Below are positions 13,300 to 64,000 of a DNA stretch of 64,000 nt, in pieces. Under the pieces are notes generated by a model. That model was not told the DNA's origin, did no database searches, and saw only the letters and a list, made by a program, of their open reading frames with translations. This DNA is from Sinotaia quadrata (taxonomy: Eukaryota > Mollusca > Gastropoda > Architaenioglossa > Viviparidae), in NCBI GenBank assembly GCA_028829895.1, contig CM054182.1, forward strand, positions 57,148,879 through 57,212,878, written 5' to 3'. Made by a program: the position numbers and the translations under genes. The number at the start of each line of letters is the position of its first letter. The stretch's first letter is position 1.

Positions 13300-15820
13300 T
13301 ACAAAACAGACGTTTAGTTCTGTTTCTAACTATGCAATAACAGTTATAGATGTATACATTTCTTTTATTTTTAACTTAAATCCAAGTGTGTCGGTACATT
13401 TAATTTCTTACTTATTCTTCGAGTGATAATTTTTTTTTTTATTGTTTTAAGTCATCTTGTTAAAGACCGTTCAACAGATTCCGAACATTTTATTAAAAAG
13501 AAGTTAGTCCTGCAGGAATAACTGTTGTCAATAAACAAATCATAAAGAACAGTTGTCAGAAAATTTTATTTAAATAGTCGCGAACAGTTGTAATTTCTTT
13601 ACCACCTTTTACAAATTTTGACTAGTATTTAGCAGAGCAATTACTGTAAACAATGCCTTGTTAGAATAACAAACTAGAAACTAACACTTTACAACGAGCT
13701 AGCGATTTAACACGTGACTTATTTATTACTTTTCACATATCGTCCGCATTCACATATCTATCACAACTTTGCCTGCATTTGCACGAAACCAATAAAGTCG
13801 TACGCGAGCGTTTGACTTTTCGAGAGTTGGATCAATCGCTTTATAAACCAAATGACTATACTGCTACGTATAGGCTATTGAATTATGAAATACTGTCAGT
13901 TTATGTTGTACTATCTCGATCCCACTATGCCATTATGTCTTCGATTGACTGAAAAGATTGTCTCATAAAGATAAGGATGCTTTGCGTGATAAACAGCGAG
14001 TTTACTTACTCAGAGATAAAGAGCCTCGTTGTCTTCACGACAGATGGTGATCTAAGATCAAAACGTTGAGCAAGGAAATGGACTGCTTTGTCTGCAGAGC
14101 TGCTCGCGACCTCCTTTACCCCTCCCAACCTAGCTCATAGTTCAAAGAAAATTCACTTCCTGTCTTCCAACTAACTCCCCACCCTCTCATCCTCTTCTAA
14201 GCACTTATAGTTATACCCATCCATTTCTCAAATGGGTTGACCTACAATTTCTATTGTTTCTCTCTCCATGGACACGGGTAATAAATGTTTTAGGGTATTA
14301 GATTCACAGCTGGAGAGCTGGTTAAGTTTGCAGTGGTATGTAGCGCCTCTAACGGTCTTTATGAACATCTAACTTGTTACATTTCTCTACGCCACAATTC
14401 TCTTACGTCATTATTCTCAGACTATGAGTCGATCACAGCAGAACTAGGGCTATAACCACGTCACTGCCAACGACCAACTGTCTGCCGTATATTCGGCCAT
14501 TATAATAACAAAAATCAGGAAATGTCAGGACACAAAAATGAATACAGATTGGAAATATTGTCTAAGGTAGTTTAATTTTCATTATTTCTAAAAGCAATTA
14601 AAAATTTGTAGCTTTTAGTTCTTCGCTTCGCATTTCATTCTCAATTATAAGTCAGCATGACATTAACTTGCCAGCAGGTCAATGGGAACATGTGAACTTT
14701 CCACGTTCGTGACAATTTAACATCATTTAAATCTTTGTGTTCTCAATTTCAAATTCAGGTTCCATATGTTCCTTCAGAAAAATAATACAGATTCAACCTC
14801 CAAAGCCATCACTTAATAGAGGACTTAAAATGTATTTACTTAACTCTTCCAATGCCGTCAACTAACGGTGGATACCATAAATAGATAGATAGATAGACTG
14901 TCTTTATATCTCTTTATGTAGTTATATAGACTGAGAGGAAAATATGAATTGATACAATATTGAAGTAAAATGTTGTAAAACATTGCGAGGTATGATACGA
15001 TTTTAACTATAAATCGGATTGGATAAACAAATATCACCTTTCATCAATATGTATTTTTCAAAACTATGATAATAATACAAAATGGTCTGAAAATTTATCT
15101 AAACCTGTTTTACGTAATCCTCAAATTAATGGTGATATATAAAAATATACAATAAATACAAAATCAAGTAATATATACGGACACATACATCAAGTAAACA
15201 TGAGATAAACAAAGCTTCCTCTTCAAAACACCATCATCACAATTATGAGATGTGATTTGAAGATTTCACATCTATTTTTAAATGCTCAATAGGTATTTAA
15301 AAACTAAAAGCTAAGAGACTTTCCTTGTGGCTATGTGGTTTGGCCATATTGCGCGTAAACATGTGTCACAGCACTAAGCCGCTCGCGAGCCGGACCAGTC
15401 TGCGGCCGGAGGGGGGGGGAGGGCAGCTCAAACAGGTCTCATAGCGAGTGGTCATGTTGCTCACACACACCAAATGGTACAGATGACTCACATTCATCAA
15501 TGTATCATCATGAGCTGAGGAAATACCTACGGAAAATCACTCACTCTCGGCACCCCTATTATGTTAAGCACCAATTAGATCCCGCGATCGGGACTGGCTT
15601 CGGTAACGATTGGAAAAGTCCATTTTCTATCTCGTCGCGCCCACCACCCGTCCACCCACCCACAACTTGCTTCACAGGTTTCTTAGTTTCGGAGAATTAT
15701 TTTCCTTATCTGCAACTGTTCCAATAGAAACGCAATTTATTTTGTAACGGAATTATATCGATGAGACGAAATTGTAAGCAATGAATGTCCGAATCGCACC
15801 AAATCGACACTATCGATGTG
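13300..15820. other. Intergenic, no gene seen
   Basis: Mostly unique AT-rich sequence. A small GC-rich patch with CGCTCGCGAGCCGG and a G-run lies at 15370-15425. The open frame at 15500-15727 has no recognisable domain. Confidence 0.6.
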
Positions 15821-15826
15821 TGTGAA

Positions 15827-15920
15827 ATATTTTAAATCAATCAGGCCTCATTTGAGAACAGTCATCAGTGTTTTATATTTTAAATCAATCAGGCCTCATT
15901 TGAGAACAGTCATCAGTGTT
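15827..15920. repeat. 48-bp duplication
   Basis: ATATTTTAAATCAATCAGG followed by CCTCATTTGAGAACAGTCA occurs at 15827 and 15875, essentially identical. Confidence 0.93.
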
Positions 15921-16199
15921 AAAGGACCAAATAATAAATGCAATGTACACAGGCGTATCAAAGTAAAAAAAGACGAATAAATAAATTAAAAATTGAAAAA
16001 ATAACAGAAAGGAATGATTGAAGCAAGAAACGTCTATTAATGGACCGTCTTGTGAATGGAAGCGTGCCGAATGAACTTGTGTAGTAAATAAATCAAACAA
16101 TTACATCGGAAAGGTAAATGCCATTGTTTGAACTGTTAAAATCCTTGTATCTATTAAAAAAATAATTAACTTTCTCCTACGGCAGGTAAAAAAAAAAAT

Positions 16200-16966
16200 G
16201 TGTTTGTAGTGTATGTTTGCTAAGACGGTTAAGCCATAAGCGAGTGTCGTTTTCCTCACAATAGGGACTAGACGGTCGATGAGTGCTAATCGGACTCTAC
16301 GGCTTGGAGTCTGGCGACAAATAGACCCGTAACGTCACAACAGAGCAGAGGGCGGGACATCAGATCCATGACCCCCAAACTAGGTCTCCTGAAAGAACTC
16401 ATGGGTTTTACACGCCTCCCCCTCCCTCCCTTTCAACCTCCTTTCGGCAATGTTTTCAGTTTCTAGTCAATCCTTTGGCTCATCTTAGACACAAAAGCAG
16501 ACGTGTATAAATTACATAGGAAAGAAGACTTAATCATAAAGCAAAAAAATATGTACCACTGTATTGTCCTCGAGTTGAAAATTAAAAAGTACATGATCGT
16601 CAGAAGTTGAGAACCACTAACTGCAACAAGAAAGTGCCCGTGCTACAGTGTTTCGAGTGTGATTAAGTTTTATTCATTGATGTGCATGGACTTCTGTTTG
16701 TGACATGAAGCAAAATGCTTCACACTCAGAGACAGGTCGGAGACAACTTTCCAGAAAGGTGAAGATAAACGAAAAGTTTTATGATATCACGCCAAAATCA
16801 GTCGAGGAACAGTCTCTGGAAGTTTCTTCGATCTGCTTTCGAAAGGTGCGACTTTCTCAGCAGTCATCATCTGCGAAGACAATTCTTGTGTGGGACGGAT
16901 TTTCCAAATGTTGCAAAAATGTCCATTGTCTTCTTGTGTGGGACTGTTTTTCCAAATGTTGCAAAA
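16200..16966 (+). promoter_or_regulatory. Candidate Wnt1 promoter and 5' leader
   Basis: This block lies directly upstream of the chosen start. It has more G+C and more CpG than its surroundings between about 16240 and 16450, with a GGGCGGGAC Sp1-like box near 16350, AACGTCAC near 16331 and a CCCTCCCTCCC run near 16425. A TATAAAT sits at 16506-16512, about 455 bases before the start codon. The transcription start cannot be located from sequence alone, and an additional upstream noncoding exon is possible. Confidence 0.4.

Positions 16967-16972
<6 letters not shown>
16883..16972 (+). repeat. 48-bp duplication carrying two start codons
   Basis: Units start at 16883 and 16931, each beginning TTCTTGTGTGGGAC and ending GCAAAAATGTCC. 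The period is 48, a multiple of three, so the ATGs at 16919 and 16967 are in the same frame and share the same context. Confidence 0.9.

Positions 16973-64000
<47,028 letters not shown>

Overview
This is a stretch of an animal genome: AT-rich, intron-dominated, and extremely rich in microsatellites and minisatellites. The only gene I can establish is the 5' and middle part of a Wnt1/wingless gene on the + strand. It spans 16967 to the right edge in five visible coding exons: 16967-17070, 19365-19624, 46341-46612, 53365-53515 and 63973-64000 (partial). All junctions are GT..AG and all phases agree (2, 1, 0, 1), giving one continuous reading frame of about 271 residues. The remaining C-terminal part, including most of the cysteine-rich C-terminal domain, lies beyond the window. 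The protein is closest to Wnt1 as I know the family. The long introns, microsatellite load and sequence suggest a lophotrochozoan invertebrate, plausibly a mollusc; the species cannot be settled from the sequence alone.

Layout. 1-16200 is upstream intergenic sequence with microsatellites, short minisatellites and one rearranged copy of a dispersed repeat (200-1616). 16200-16966 is the candidate promoter and 5' leader. Intron 1 (2.3 kb) ends in a very large TATC/GATA inverted pair close to exon 2. Intron 2 (26.7 kb) holds many minisatellites, two further copies of the dispersed repeat plus most of a third, a nested pogo/Tigger-like non-autonomous transposon and a hAT-like terminus. Intron 3 (6.8 kb) ends in a 15-unit, 31-bp minisatellite whose last unit supplies the splice acceptor of exon 4. 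Intron 4 (10.5 kb) contains a decayed non-LTR retrotransposon with an RNase H domain, two minisatellites grown in its tail, and several other arrays.

Most long open frames in this window run through simple or tandem repeats, often on both strands, and are not genes. No rRNA, convincing tRNA or CRISPR was found. The most interesting signals are the repeat-borne splice acceptor, the hairpin-forming array next to exon 2, the duplicated start codon, the nested transposon with its empty-site paralogue, the ~2.2-kb dispersed element of unknown class, and an excess of palindromic TGACGTCA sites.
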